Shown here one piece after another: positions 26,252-48,386 of a stretch of DNA of 64,000 nucleotides (within the stretch, counting starts at the first letter, position 1; every line of letters begins with the position of its first letter). Position numbers and translations under genes: made by a program. This stretch comes from Amoebidium appalachense (taxonomy: Eukaryota > Ichthyosporea), in NCBI GenBank assembly GCA_963693365.1, contig CAVNZM010000004.1, positions 7,998,001-8,062,000 on the forward strand, in the 5' to 3' direction. Below the pieces are notes generated by a model. The model saw nothing but the letters and a program-made list of their open reading frames with translations, had not been told where the DNA came from and ran no database searches.

Positions 26252-28913
26252 TTTGATGTGGGTGTGTAGGGAATGTAAGTGACCTCCCTTTTTATTGTGT
26301 TTCTCCTATGTGGATGAAAAGTAAGCACGAAGGTCCGAATGTAGATATAAAGAAAAAGCAATAACTAGTCACTCGGATGGGATTTAAACGAGGACGCACT
26401 GGAATAGAGGAACGTTTGAGCTCGAGAATGAACATAAACCTACTAACAATAAATCGAAACGTTTATGCACTACGGAATAAAAACACAAGCCACAGAGGAT
26501 ATAACAACAGCGTTCCGTGCAATTTCACAAACAAAATGTACACTTTTCCGAACCTGCCGGTGTATTTTGTTTTGAAGAGTCAGCCTGGACCAAACATTTG
26601 GCAACACTTCTCCGACATGTTCTTCGTATTATACCAGCTTGGTGGTGCGCGATTTGATTGGCTCTTCGAACTACTTGCCGTTGGTCTCCCTACATCCTCC
26701 GGGATTGTTCGTGAGCCCAGCTGCAGGCCAAACAGAAACTGCCAAGAAAGATCATGCATAGCGGTTGTGTTTTCCGAAAAGAAGCAGACTGTTTCACTTT
26801 TAGAGTAATAGCATGGAACAAGTTTTACATTCACATACATAAGCGGTCTGGCTCAAGGGGCTTGACAGCCTAATGTCTTTGTAAACATTTTTCAAGATCG
26901 AAAGGTAATTTCCAAACCGTCATCTAAGAGTAAGAAACTTCAAATTCGAATCTGATAATTTGAGCACCTTTGCAGAGTACTGTACTCACACATTTATATC
27001 ATTGAAGTATAACAGAATCTAAAGTCTTTGTTTTTTGATCTTTTATCTTATTAGCTGCTGTACAGGCAGTGACCACATAACGACTCGTCTCTAATTGGGA
27101 GCTCTGAGTAGCTCAGTATAGACCTGCTACAAAGTCTGCTACAAAGCCCACTCCATTGAGGTTTAGGGTGTAATGTTATTGGCCAATCAAACCGCGTATA
27201 GGACTTCCGAATAGATCTGGCCAATCAAATCTGAGTGACTCCCACCAGAAAAACAAAACAACAAAACAAGCCCGACAACTAGGCCCGCACAGGACCACAC
27301 GTGAACCGATGTAATAGGGAAAAGACATAAATCAATACCTCAAAAATATATTTGAGCTTTTTTGGATGGGCAAATATGGATATTATGATACTACCAGTGG
27401 ATTGTTTTCAGCCAGACAGCTGAGACAGGCTGCTCCAAACAAACAGCATTCTTAAGTGATACAGAAAGAACCAATGAAAAACGACGCTCGAACAAATTGT
27501 TCCAGGTCCTCTTGTACCTCGGTGCTACCCTCAATGTACCTCCATGGCCAGAGCTGCTGTAGGCCTACATGTATGTAACATCAGGTAGCGCATCATGATC
27601 AGGTAACATCTGCAAAGGCCAACGTGGAAAGAGAACACGTTGGGCAACATGCATATGTACTACGCATACATATGTGTCAGCAGGCACACACACAAGCAGG
27701 CACATGGCACAATAATCAACACATGTGCACGTGCAAAATAGCATACATAACGTGCCACTGGCCCGCCCATAGCCATGGTGGATCCGGACATACCAACCTG
27801 TAGTAGATCGGGTGCACGTGTCAATATGTAAGTGCCGGTCGAGTCACATGGATATGTACATCCCCCCCCCCCCCCCCCCCCCCCCCTTCCCCTCCTTCCC
27901 CCCACACTAAAAAGACATGCACACACGCACGCACACCGTCCACCGTGCCACGCACACACACGCACACACACACACCCGTGCGCACTGTTTCACACAGTGT
28001 CACACACACACGTGCACCCACAAACACACACGTACACACGCACAAACACACACACGCACAACACACGCACCCACCCAACGTACCCCACACACGTGCACAC
28101 GCATGCACAAACACGCGCAAATTTTAAACACACGCATGCACGCACACATGCGCGCGCACACACGCACGCACACACACGCACACGCACACGTACACACGCA
28201 CACACACACACACACACACACGCGCGCAAACACGCACGCACGCACGCACACACACAGTCTAATACCACGGTCATTCGCAGCACGCACACACGTAGTGTCG
28301 CCCCCTGGAGACAACCCGCACAACCACATGCCACCATATGCATCACCCAGCGTGACGTGCACAAATATACACATGCATGATCGCATCACACGATGGTGTA
28401 TGCCGGCGTGTAGTAGGAGAAGAGTGAGTACAAGTACATGACATTGTGTGTCAGTGCGTGGAGTAGGGTCACGCGCGGATGGGGAAGTGGGAGGAGGATG
28501 GTGATGGTGGTGGTGGTGGTGGTGGTAGTGGGCGAGCGGGACGAGGGGGGGGAGGAGGGGGGAAGGGGGTAAGAATAAATGCACATTACACACCAATATA
28601 TTCACCCCGCTACTACGTCCTGCAGTAATTATAAGATGCACACAAGATTAGGAATGTTGCGCACAAAGTGTTTGCAAATCCCGTTTGTGTGTGTATGTGT
28701 GTGTGTGTGTGGATGTTGGGTAGTCTCCAAGGCTATGTACCCACTGGCTTACGTAAGTGGCCGGGCACTACTATGTCGCCTGCGGCAACATAAAAGGTAT
28801 GTTGAGCCGGGCCCGGGCCGCAGGGAGACAGTCACTCAAAGTGATTAGATGTTGGGAGGGAGGGGTGAGGGGGGGGCTAATTTTTGAATATAGCACAGCA
28901 TCTCAGTGTCGAC
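26252..28913. other. Intergenic; mostly unique sequence, then CA-rich block
   Basis: The 5' flank of the cysteine-rich gene has an A/T-rich AATAAAAAG about 45 nt upstream of its ATG on the minus strand. Positions 26300-27800 are largely unique with no convincing coding segment. At 27862-27892 there is a C-run, and from 27917 to 28258 an impure (CA)n/(CG) block. Confidence 0.6.
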
Positions 28914-29287
<374 letters not shown>

Positions 29288-29320
29288 GTGGGGGAGGGGA
29301 GGTTGACATCATGAGAAGTT

Positions 29321-29416
29321 CAACTACCTTGTTCATTCAGCTTACAACTACCTTGTTCATTCAGCTTACAACTACCTTGTTCATTCAGCTTACAACTACC
29401 TTGTTCATTCAGCTTA
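29321..29416 (+). repeat. 24-nt minisatellite, four exact copies
   Basis: Four identical head-to-tail copies of CAACTACCTTGTTCATTCAG+CTTA. A partial CTTACAG follows. It sits 35 nt after the (GA)n tract. The exact identity suggests recent expansion or active homogenisation. Confidence 0.95.
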
Positions 29417-30953
<1,537 letters not shown>

Positions 30954-31106
30954 CTACAAAGAACTTAAAGCTTTAGAGATCTCAAACCTAGGGTTAAATT
31001 TAAAGGTGGTGTGGATGGGGGTGGGGAGGACTAAGTGCAGAAGGGGAGCATGAATTTGGGACGGGAGGGCAGGAAGGGTGGGTGGGTTGGTGGTGGTGGT
31101 GGTGGT

Positions 31107-31150
<44 letters not shown>

Positions 31151-31215
31151 AAAAATTTGAAAAGTGATGCGGGGTGATGGAGGAGGAAGGGTTTGTATGT
31201 GTGTGTGTGGGGAGA

Positions 31216-31281
<66 letters not shown>

Positions 31282-31972
31282 TGTGGGTGGGTGGGTGGGG
31301 GGGGGGGGTGGGTGGGTGGGTGGGTGGGGGGGGGGGGGGGGGGGGGGGGGGTATGGCTTACATCAATGCGCAGGTGCACACGTCTCAGTCTTTTTTCTTG
31401 CGGTTTGGGGCTGATTTCAATAAACCCCTGTGACAAAAAAAACGGCCGTCTGACTAAATCGTAATCATTGGAACTCGGGGCTAGGTGTCTTTGCATGTTC
31501 AACAACCCCCCCTCCCCCCCCCCCCCGCCTGCCCTGCCCTCTCAACAGCACTCCCCTCCCCTCCCCTCCCCCCTCCACAGCTTTCATTCCCCCCCAACCC
31601 ACCCACCCCCCCGCCCTCTCAACCCCTCCCCCCCCCTGCCCCCCTTCCACAGCTTTCATTCCTCTCATCCCCTATCCCCCCCCCCCCTCCCCCTTCCCCC
31701 TTTCCCCCCCCCCCCCCCCCCCACCCCCCGGCACCCCTCCTCTCAATCCCTGCCCAGCCTCTCCTCCGACCGTAGTTCCTCCATTCAAGACACTAAAAGG
31801 AAAGAAGTAACAAGTCCACCGAGTTGTGGAGATAAGAAAAAAAGGTGGATGGGTCAGTTTGTCGTGTGTGTGTCTGTCTGTCTGTGTGTAGAGAAGGGGT
31901 AGGGAGAGATGGGTGGGTGGGTGGTGGTGGTGGTGGGGGGTAGCGGAGTGGAAGAAAGAGATAGGGGGAAAA

Positions 31973-32042
<70 letters not shown>

Positions 32043-33700
32043 GGGGGGGGGGGGGCAGTGGGTACCTTAGCGGCGAGCATCTCGCAGAGGTCAAAGTATT
32101 CGGAGGTGCTGACGGGGGATTTGATTTTCTGCCGACAGATGGTGGCATACTGGTCGTGCAGCTGTGCGTGTGTGTGTGCGTGCGTGAGTGTGTGTGTGTG
32201 TGTGTGTGTGCGTGCGTGCGTGCGTACGTGTGCCGATGTATGTGTGCGTGCTTGTGTGTGTGTGTATGGGTGCGTGGGGGGGGTTGGCGTGTACGTGTGT
32301 TTGTGTGTTTTTGTGTGTGTGCGTGTGTGCGTGTGAATTTGTGTGTGTATAGGGTGTGTGTTTTGTATTGGTGAGTGTGCGTAGAATGAATGTACATGTG
32401 TATACGTGAGCATTGGGCAGTTGTCTGTCCCTCCCTCCCCCCCTCCCCTCCCCCCTCTTCCCCCCTCCCCCCTCCCTCTGTTCAGAGAATCTGTGTGTGT
32501 TTGTCTGTGTATGTTCGTGTGCCTATGTACATGTGTGTTCATATATTGCGTGCCAGAGTGTAGGCACCAAGTAGCATTAATGCGCCCCTCTTCTTGCACG
32601 TACACTAACTTGTCAAAGTGCATGTCTCCTCCTTCCGGCTCCCTTTCACCCCCTTCTCCCGTCATTGGCAAAGGACATTTATCCTTTAACAGAAAGCCAA
32701 AGCAAATACATGGAAAGTGGATGTGTGTGGTGCCGCCTTACCTTTCCCAGTGTAATATCTCCAAAGTCCTTTTTGGATTTTGAGGCTACAAAAGTTGCCA
32801 GCACGAACTGTGCGTGAAGTCCTAGCTCCTGTGGACATGTGAAATTACATACTGCCAGCGTATATCTTAATATATCCAACAGTAGATAAACATATTTCAC
32901 AATGATGCTATAAAAAACGGATTTGCACCTGGATATGATAATTTGAGAAACAGACTCCGGCGATCACGTGAAAAAAGCCATTCAATCATTTCGATAAGCA
33001 GGAAGACAACACACACGGGCGAAAAGGGGATGTAAGAGAACACAGACAAACAGACACAGAATCCATGCATAGATATACGAAAATTCCGTTTATATCTCCC
33101 CCTACCTGCAGTTTTCCAATGACGCTCGCATCGCTCTGCGCCTTAGCCACCGCCAGCACATGCGGCACCATCACCCTCAGTGGCGCAGCGTTCTCATTGG
33201 CTCCCGCTGCACCGCCGTTTTTCCTCTTTTGGTCAATCTCCGCAATCTCAATCGCCCTTCTACACATATCCAGCGCCTTCCGTACGTCGCCGGAAGCCGC
33301 TGCGACTTTCCTCGCACACATTTCAATCGCGGCATTATCAAACATAAACTGCGGTGTGATTGGTTGGGATGATGCGGATTCCAAAGGAACGGGAGCGGCT
33401 AATTGGTCGGTGGGGACGGAGGGTGTGGGGGGTTTGTTTTGGAGAAATTGCAGCCGTTGCCGCAGGATGGCCGAAATTTGGTCTTTGGTGTAGGGGTTGA
33501 AGTTGAGACACTGGGGTTCACCTGTTGGGGGTGGGGAGAGGGGGAGAGGGATGGGGGGGGGGGGGGGGGGGGGGGGGAGGGGGGAGGGTTAGGACGTCGG
33601 GCGTCGTACACAGTATCAAGTTTGTGTGTAACTGTGTGTGTGTTCGTGCATGTTGTGGATACATGCAAGTGCGTTTTTTTATTCAATCGAAGTTCCCTTT

Positions 33701-33743
<43 letters not shown>

Positions 33744-33818
33744 AGGAAGGGGGCTCTTACAGGACGTTGCATGGAGCCGCGTTGGGGGGTGGGGGGTGGG
33801 GGGGATGTGTGTGTGTGT

Positions 33819-33884
<66 letters not shown>

Positions 33885-34682
33885 CTTACAAGACTTGGCC
33901 TGGAGTCTGGGCAGCAATCTCTCGGTCAAGTCCAAAGCATTGGCAATGGCTGGGGGATGCAAACAGTCAGAGCGCAGTCCAAATCTTTGATATACAAGAT
34001 GGGCAGAAGGGGCCCATGGAAGATAGCGAGCTTAGTTCCAGTGCCCTCCCCCCCTCCCTCCCCCCCCCCCCCCCCCCTTCCCCCCCCTGTCCACCCAACT
34101 TCCCAACTCCCCTCCCCCCCCCCCTCTTCCCCTCGTTTTTATCGGACAGATCCCCCCCTCTCCCTCCCCCGCTCGCTCCCCCTCAACAGAATATCAGGCT
34201 GGTAAGGATGGGGTAATGTTTGCGGGGGGGGGGGGGGGGGGGGGGGGGGGAGGGGAGGGGGGTTGCCGGGGGAGAGGGGGGGGGGGGGAGGGGAGAGATA
34301 GGGGGGGAGGGAGGGGGGTGGGAGAAGGGGGAGGAGAGGGGGGTTGGGTACTGACCAATAAGCACAAGGCGTGAGTTTCTTAATTTGGGCAACTCGAACA
34401 AACTGTAGAGCACGTCCTGACCCTTGGTGGATAGCTGGTCCACCTCGTCAAGAATCAGCGTCCTATTGATGCATTGTTAGCCCTATTTGGCAGGTCTGTA
34501 GGGCTTTCCACGGTGTTCCTTCACAGAGAATCACACGTACAAGCCATTCACATCATTCCATACAAGTGCTCACCAAGAGACCCGGAGAGAGAGCCCCCCT
34601 CCCCCCTCCCCTCCCCCCCTCCCCCCACCCCCCCCGCGCGCCCTCCGTCCCCCCTCCCCCCCCCCCCCGCCCGCCCTTCACA

Positions 34683-34756
<74 letters not shown>

Positions 34757-36222
34757 TCTCTCATACATGTTCGACCAGGGTAGAGCATGTGTGTATGAGC
34801 GCAGGATCCCGCATGCACGTGCTCGCTTTTCCTTGTGTAGAGGAGATGAGCAGGCAGGGGGGCGTTGTTGGGGAAGGGTTTCTGAGAGAGGGGAAGAGAG
34901 ATTGGGAGAGGGAGAGGCGTAAACGCAGGGGGAGGGGGAGGGAGGAAGAGAGGGGTCCATCTTCACACTTACGCAAGTATGGGCTGTTTTTCAGCCGGAC
35001 ACAAAACCTCTTCAAGTTCATTTGCAGCCTTTTGGTTCGACTCTGCCTCGTGGGAGAGTGCCCTTAGGATGGTTGTGTAGATGGATTTGGGGTCGATCAC
35101 TTTCATGCAGTTGATTTTGATCACCTTAAAGGACCCCAGCTGGCCCTGAGGTCAAAAGTATTAAAGGAAACCTCAGTTTGAGTTTGACGTTGCAACAAAA
35201 ATTTGCTTTACGGGTCTGTCTCACACTTGCCTGTCACCTCCCTCCACTGCACTGCAATCCCTGTTCTGCAAAAGAGGAGTTTTTTCGTTTCTATCCCCCC
35301 CCCCCTCCCCCCCCCCCCCCCCCCCCCGCCCCCCTTCCCCCAGTCCAACCATACACATACACACTGCAGACACCTCTCCATCGCCAGACAGATATTCACA
35401 CATCATTCCTCGGCAGCACTTGGATTTCCTTCCTCCCCTCCTGCCCGCAACTCCCCTTCCTTCCCCACACCCGTCCCATGCCCTTCCCCTCAACCCCCCC
35501 CCCCCCCCCCCCCCACCCCCACCCCCCCCTGCCCCTTTCTAACCGCCCCCTCCCCCCTCCCCCCTCCACTCCCCCCCCCCCCTCCCCACACACACACACA
35601 AAGACCCACACAGACCCACCCACCCACCCACACACACACACATGCACACATAAAAAAGCGAAACAGTAGAACCATAAAACCTACATTTGCCTGCATGCCT
35701 CTCAGCTCTCCCTCGATCGAATCCACCGTCGCCGTCTTCCCTGTCCCCGGGCTACCCGATATGTAAAGGGACCCTGCCTCGTTTTTTTGCAAACAGTCGA
35801 GCCAGAATGTGCGCACAGTGGAATGCTCGGACTCCCGCCCGTGAAGCTTGCACGGAACGGCGGATGCGTGAAGTGCTTTTTTGGCCTTTTGCATCTCTGT
35901 GCCTGTGTATACAATGGTGATTGTGGTGGTGGTGGTGATGGTAAGGGAGGTGGGAGGGGAGGTCGGGGAAAGGGAGGGGGAGGGGGAGGGGGGAGGGGAG
36001 GGGAGGTTAGTGATGGTGGTGGCAGACCCACACATACATGCACGGAGATTTACAATCACACAAGTGTGTACACACAGAAATAGCTACAAGACACACATAT
36101 ATGTAAGCTAAGACACATACACACAAACCACCACTTATGCAATGCATACGTGCACCCGCACATACACACATGCACAAAGCAAACAACACACGCACGCACG
36201 TATGCGCGCGCGCGGGCACGCG

Positions 36223-36253
<31 letters not shown>

Positions 36254-36259
36254 CCACAC

Positions 36260-36320
<61 letters not shown>

Positions 36321-37253
36321 GTTAGCGCCGTAAGTGGCTTTCTCTGACTGAAAGCGTCGACGATGGTTGTCTGTACCTTTGCACCCATTTCCACAGGTTT
36401 TGGTGCTGGGGTTGTATATTTTTCCTGGTTTTTCTCCTTCGGTTTTTCCTTTTTGACGCGAGGACAGGCTTTTGCCCGCTTAACCTCCTGGCGCACACAA
36501 ACTGCAGAAGGTGTGGGTTAGGTCAGTTTTTGCCTGAAAGTGAATCAACCATAAAACTGGGGCGGAAAGGCGTAGGAGCCACGTGTATGCTAATTGTATA
36601 TGCTATGTGGCGTATGCAAGTGTTATGGCGTTATCTGTGTGTACGCGCTTGTGTGCAACTGTAGTATTAGTGTGCGGGGTGCTAGGTGGTAAGTGAGTGA
36701 GTGAGTGTGTGTGTGCGTGTGTGTGTGTGTGTGAAGGTAAGTGTGTGTCGAGATGCATGGTTGTGTGCAAGGATGTGTTTCTGAAGACAGTCTTCAAAGG
36801 AGCAATCACTGGCTCTAGGCTTAGCAAAATTGCCATGTTTTATAGGGGTCACGGGTGCTCACAGAAGGTGCGTAGACTACAAAAGCACACACACGTACAA
36901 AAACGATTCACTAATGCGGACACAAGTGTGCATATCAGGTAACTACGCTGTTGTGCCACCGAGATGCTTCTGGTATTTAAAGCTTTTTCCACACATGATG
37001 TACATTCAATAATTTGTTTCTTTTAGTGATACAGTCAAAAGAATCTCATGAGGTTTCCTCTGCTTCTGGTCTTGCACATTCCCTTGCACAAAACATGTTT
37101 TTGCACACAGCAAAAGCCAATTTGCATTTTGTGTAAAACGGTGGCAGTGTGCCTCCCACCTGATGTGAAGGTATGCATATTGTCGTGCGCGTGCGTGTTA
37201 ATGCGTGGTCAAAACCTACCTTCCAAAGGCCGTTTACCCGAGCGAGTCTGCAT
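30954..37253 (-). CDS. CDC6: Cdc6, replication-licensing AAA+ ATPase
   Basis: Predicted to act with ORC and Cdt1 to load MCM helicase at origins. Eleven exons in transcript order: 37253-37220, 36501-36319, 35902-35685, 35145-34973, 34462-34356, 33949-33890, 33521-33106, 32828-32742, 32161-32066, 31427-31362 and 30980-30954. Phases agree throughout, giving about 488 residues. The N-terminus MQTRSGKRPLE resembles the animal Cdc6 start and has basic NLS-like runs. Walker A is GSPGTGKTA (122-130) and Walker B is LILDEVDQL (205-213). Sensor 1 lies in LVLIAIANALDLTERLLPRL, and the sensor 2/lid is SGDVRKALDMCRRAIEI. The C-terminal winged helix includes DFGDITLGK and LHDQYATICRQK. A KRPL (RxL-type) motif and QTTIVDAF, a partial PIP-box, lie in the N-terminal tail. 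The last exon uses a GAG acceptor and is less certain (ISKALSSL, compared with IEHAL in animals). Confidence 0.93.
31976..32055. repeat. Poly(G) run of about 65 nt plus a second run
   Basis: About 65 consecutive G with one A interruption near 32042, inside a CDC6 intron just downstream of the exon ending at 32066. In the transcript it is poly(C). Confidence 0.9.
33755..33785 (-). repeat. Degenerate copy of the CDC6 exon-6 end and its donor
   Basis: On the minus strand GGCTCCATGCAACGTCCT-GTAAGAGCCC resembles the true exon end and donor at 33912-33880, GACTCCAGGCCAAGTCTT-GTAAGACCC. The match is about 21 of 28 positions by eye. Both are followed by poly(C) in the sense direction. It lies in the intron right after the real exon. 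Confidence 0.5.
34684..34754 (+). repeat. (CA)n microsatellite in CDC6 intron
   Basis: About 70 nt of (CA)n on the plus strand, which is (GT)n in the CDC6 transcript. Confidence 0.95.
36231..36318 (-). repeat. (GT)n tract beginning at the CDC6 exon-2 donor
   Basis: In the transcript sense the intron begins GTGTGTGTG... directly at the donor (36318) and continues as (GT)n for about 80 nt with one short interruption. Confidence 0.9.
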
Positions 37254-37591
37254 CTTGGCGTTTCGTCTTCAGTCGAGGTTCCTTATGCTATGTGTGTGTT
37301 CACTGCTCGGTTAGGCAAAACAAAGACAGGACAGGAGGGTCCAAAAAACCGCCTGACGCTTATAGCCTAACTAAACTAGGCTGCTGGAAATTAAATATTG
37401 AATGCACCTTCAAAAAACATGCACATATTTAGATTCCAACAATGTGCAAAACATTAGCTGGAAAGCTTTAGCTGAAAGTAGCCGGCACGTCTTCGGCAGT
37501 ACTATGTAGTGTTGTTTGTGACGACAGGCTCGACGCCGCTCCGTGTTTCAGTGTGACACTATTACTGTGCTTTTGAGAGGTACAGATTTAG

Positions 37592-37675
37592 CCAATCAAA
37601 AGTGTTCACCAATCAAATGACTTGGCGCGGAAATTTGGCGCGCAGTTTTTCCCGGGGTAGCGCCAATCAAATTGG
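37592..37675. promoter_or_regulatory. CDC6 promoter: paired E2F-like sites and CCAAT boxes
   Basis: Two E2F-like elements lie 12 nt apart, TTGGCGCGG (37622-37630) and TTTGGCGCGC (37634-37643), a perfect TTTSSCGC core match. CCAAT boxes are at 37592, 37609 and 37664 on the plus strand, with an inverted one (ATTGG) at 37671. They lie about 340-420 nt upstream of the CDC6 ATG. E2F control of CDC6 at G1/S is well established in animals and plants. Its use here is inferred from motif and position only. Confidence 0.6.
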
Positions 37676-37837
37676 TTCCAAAAATAGCGCTGTGGCGGCG
37701 CCAACGCGCGTGCATTCCCGGCCTCCGGTCCCCCCCACCCCCCCCCCCCTTCCTCCCTCCCTCCCTCCTCCGCCACGCACTTTCTCGGTCCGAGCACTGT
37801 GACACATACACATTCTCTCTATTCGATGCTTCCTCTT

Positions 37838-37914
<77 letters not shown>

Positions 37915-39187
37915 CCTCTCCCTCTCTCCCTCTCTCTCTTGCTCTCTCTCCCCCTCCCCCCCCTCTCTCCCTCTGAATCTCTCTTATCCTCTCTCTCACT
38001 CTCCTTCTCGCTCTCCCTCTCTCTCCCTCCCTCCCTCTCTCTCACTCTCCCCCCCTCCCCGTCCCCCCTCCCCGCCCCCCCCCCCCCCCCCCCCCCCCCT
38101 CTTTGTGCGAGATCTCCCCGCCCCTCCCCCCCCCCCCCCCCCCCCCCCCCTCCCCCCGGCCCCAACCTCCTCCCAATTCCTCGAAACCCAGCCACAGCCC
38201 CCAAGACGCATGCCACTTCCCTCACGTAGCCTCTGTGCACCTCCTTCTCCCCACTCCCTCCTTGCTTGCTCCCGTGCCCTCCTTCCTGACCCGAGTCCTT
38301 TGCGACGACGTTCTGCTTGAATGTAAACAGAGTGCATTATGGGCCTTCTTCCGCCCAAGATGCCTCACATGCACCCAATCCCGATTTTGGTGCTTGTGGG
38401 TCAAACTGTCTTGCCCTTTTCCCAGTTTGTTTGCCTCTGGAGGAAAGGCTCTACTACATAGTGCCAGACAAAATATAAATTCAAAGCGTTCAGTAGCGCT
38501 AACGAAAACACGGAAACGCACCGAGCTAAAAGTGTCTGCAGTAATGGAGACCTATTGCATACAAATCCTATACACATGAAACATAGATATATGCACGCGC
38601 ACACACAAAGCACACCAGCAGCATACACAAGATCATATGTATTCCAACTACCGCACAGGTGTGCACAGTCACACATTTTTATGGAAACAGAGACTTTGTG
38701 ATAAACATCTCTACATAGCGCAGTCCACTCGAACGCTTATTCGTGCTCTCCCTTATGTATTCAGTACCTGTTCGACACCTCGGCCTACAGCTGCAGGGCA
38801 GCCCCCCCTCCCCCCCCTCCCCCCCCCTTCCCCCCCCCCCCCCCCCCCAACAACAACAATTCTCTTCCCCTGCCCTCCCCTCCCCCCTCCCCTCCCCCCC
38901 CCTCCCCCCCCTTCCCTTCCCCCCTCCTTCCCCCCTCCCCCCTCCCCCCACACACCCCGGGCGTAGCCTGCCGGTGGTTGCACCGTGCTTCTCTGTGAGG
39001 CCTTACTTGCAGACCCGCAACATTCTATATTTCGTGAGTTTTAATAGCTTAGTACAACCTACCGTAGACAGCTTTCTTACCCCCCCCTCTCCCCCCAACA
39101 CCCACACCCACACACGCCCCTCTCCCCCCACCCTCTTCTTCCATACTTCCTCCCTACACGTACAAACACAGCGAGCGTTGGCAACCC

Positions 39188-39218
<31 letters not shown>

Positions 39219-39640
39219 AAAAAAAAGGAAAAAAAAAATAACCTACAATTATTGCATATATATGTGCATGTCAAGTTATTGTGTCGCCGAACGTGCACAT
39301 ACACATGCATCGTACATACACATACATGCACAAACATTGCCACACATTTCAAGCTGTGCATTTAAACAATTCATTTTCTGTTTTGTGCCTCGGATTCAGT
39401 ACATATATCCCATCTCGGGTATTTTTATACCCTTTCTGATTTCACAATGTCCAGCAATAGCAGTCGCTAATATAGTGTGAAAAACCAAGTCAACTATCTG
39501 TAACGACCCATAATTCCCGCTGTACATCACAAACACACCGCTGCTATCATAGCCATTTCTCCACACACGTTCCCGCAAGTCGACCAGACAAGATTGAATC
39601 ATTCGCGCATTAGAGGCACACCCAGTGTACCTTTGCCTAC

Positions 39641-39674
<34 letters not shown>

Positions 39675-39978
39675 ACAACAAAAACAACAAAAAAGTCTGT
39701 AAGCACCTGCTCCTCCTACTGCATGGCCACTACTACATAACCATTACATTGCTCTCCCGATCTAAAATACATGAATCTTATCTACATTGCCCGTGCCCCA
39801 TGCCAAGTACACAAATCTGTGGCATCCTCTAAGAAACGTGACATACCCCCCCCCCCCCCCCCCCCCCCCCCCCTGCCCCCCCACCCCCCACCCCCCCACC
39901 AGGCCGGCCGGCCGCCGCCGAAAAAAAAAAAAAAAACGCCCCGTTTAACACGCATGCATCCACACACACACACCCCAA
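37676..39978. other. Intergenic between CDC6 and the glucokinase-like gene
   Basis: It includes a (CT)n/C-rich block at 37837-38155, unique sequence at 38160-38790, C-rich blocks at 38800-38950, a C-run joined to an A-run at 39186-39238, a C-run at 39640-39674, and a C-run then A-run at 39846-39936. No gene is recognised. Confidence 0.6.
37837..37910 (+). repeat. (CT)n microsatellite
   Basis: About 70 nt of (CT)n that grades into C-rich imperfect CT sequence to about 38055. Confidence 0.9.

Positions 39979-48386
<8,408 letters not shown>

Noticed and set aside
26377-26808. 143-codon plus-strand ORF beginning MGFKRGRTG
   Set aside because: There is no domain, no signal and no splice partner. 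The opposite-strand ORF over the same bases looks equally plausible, so neither is supported.
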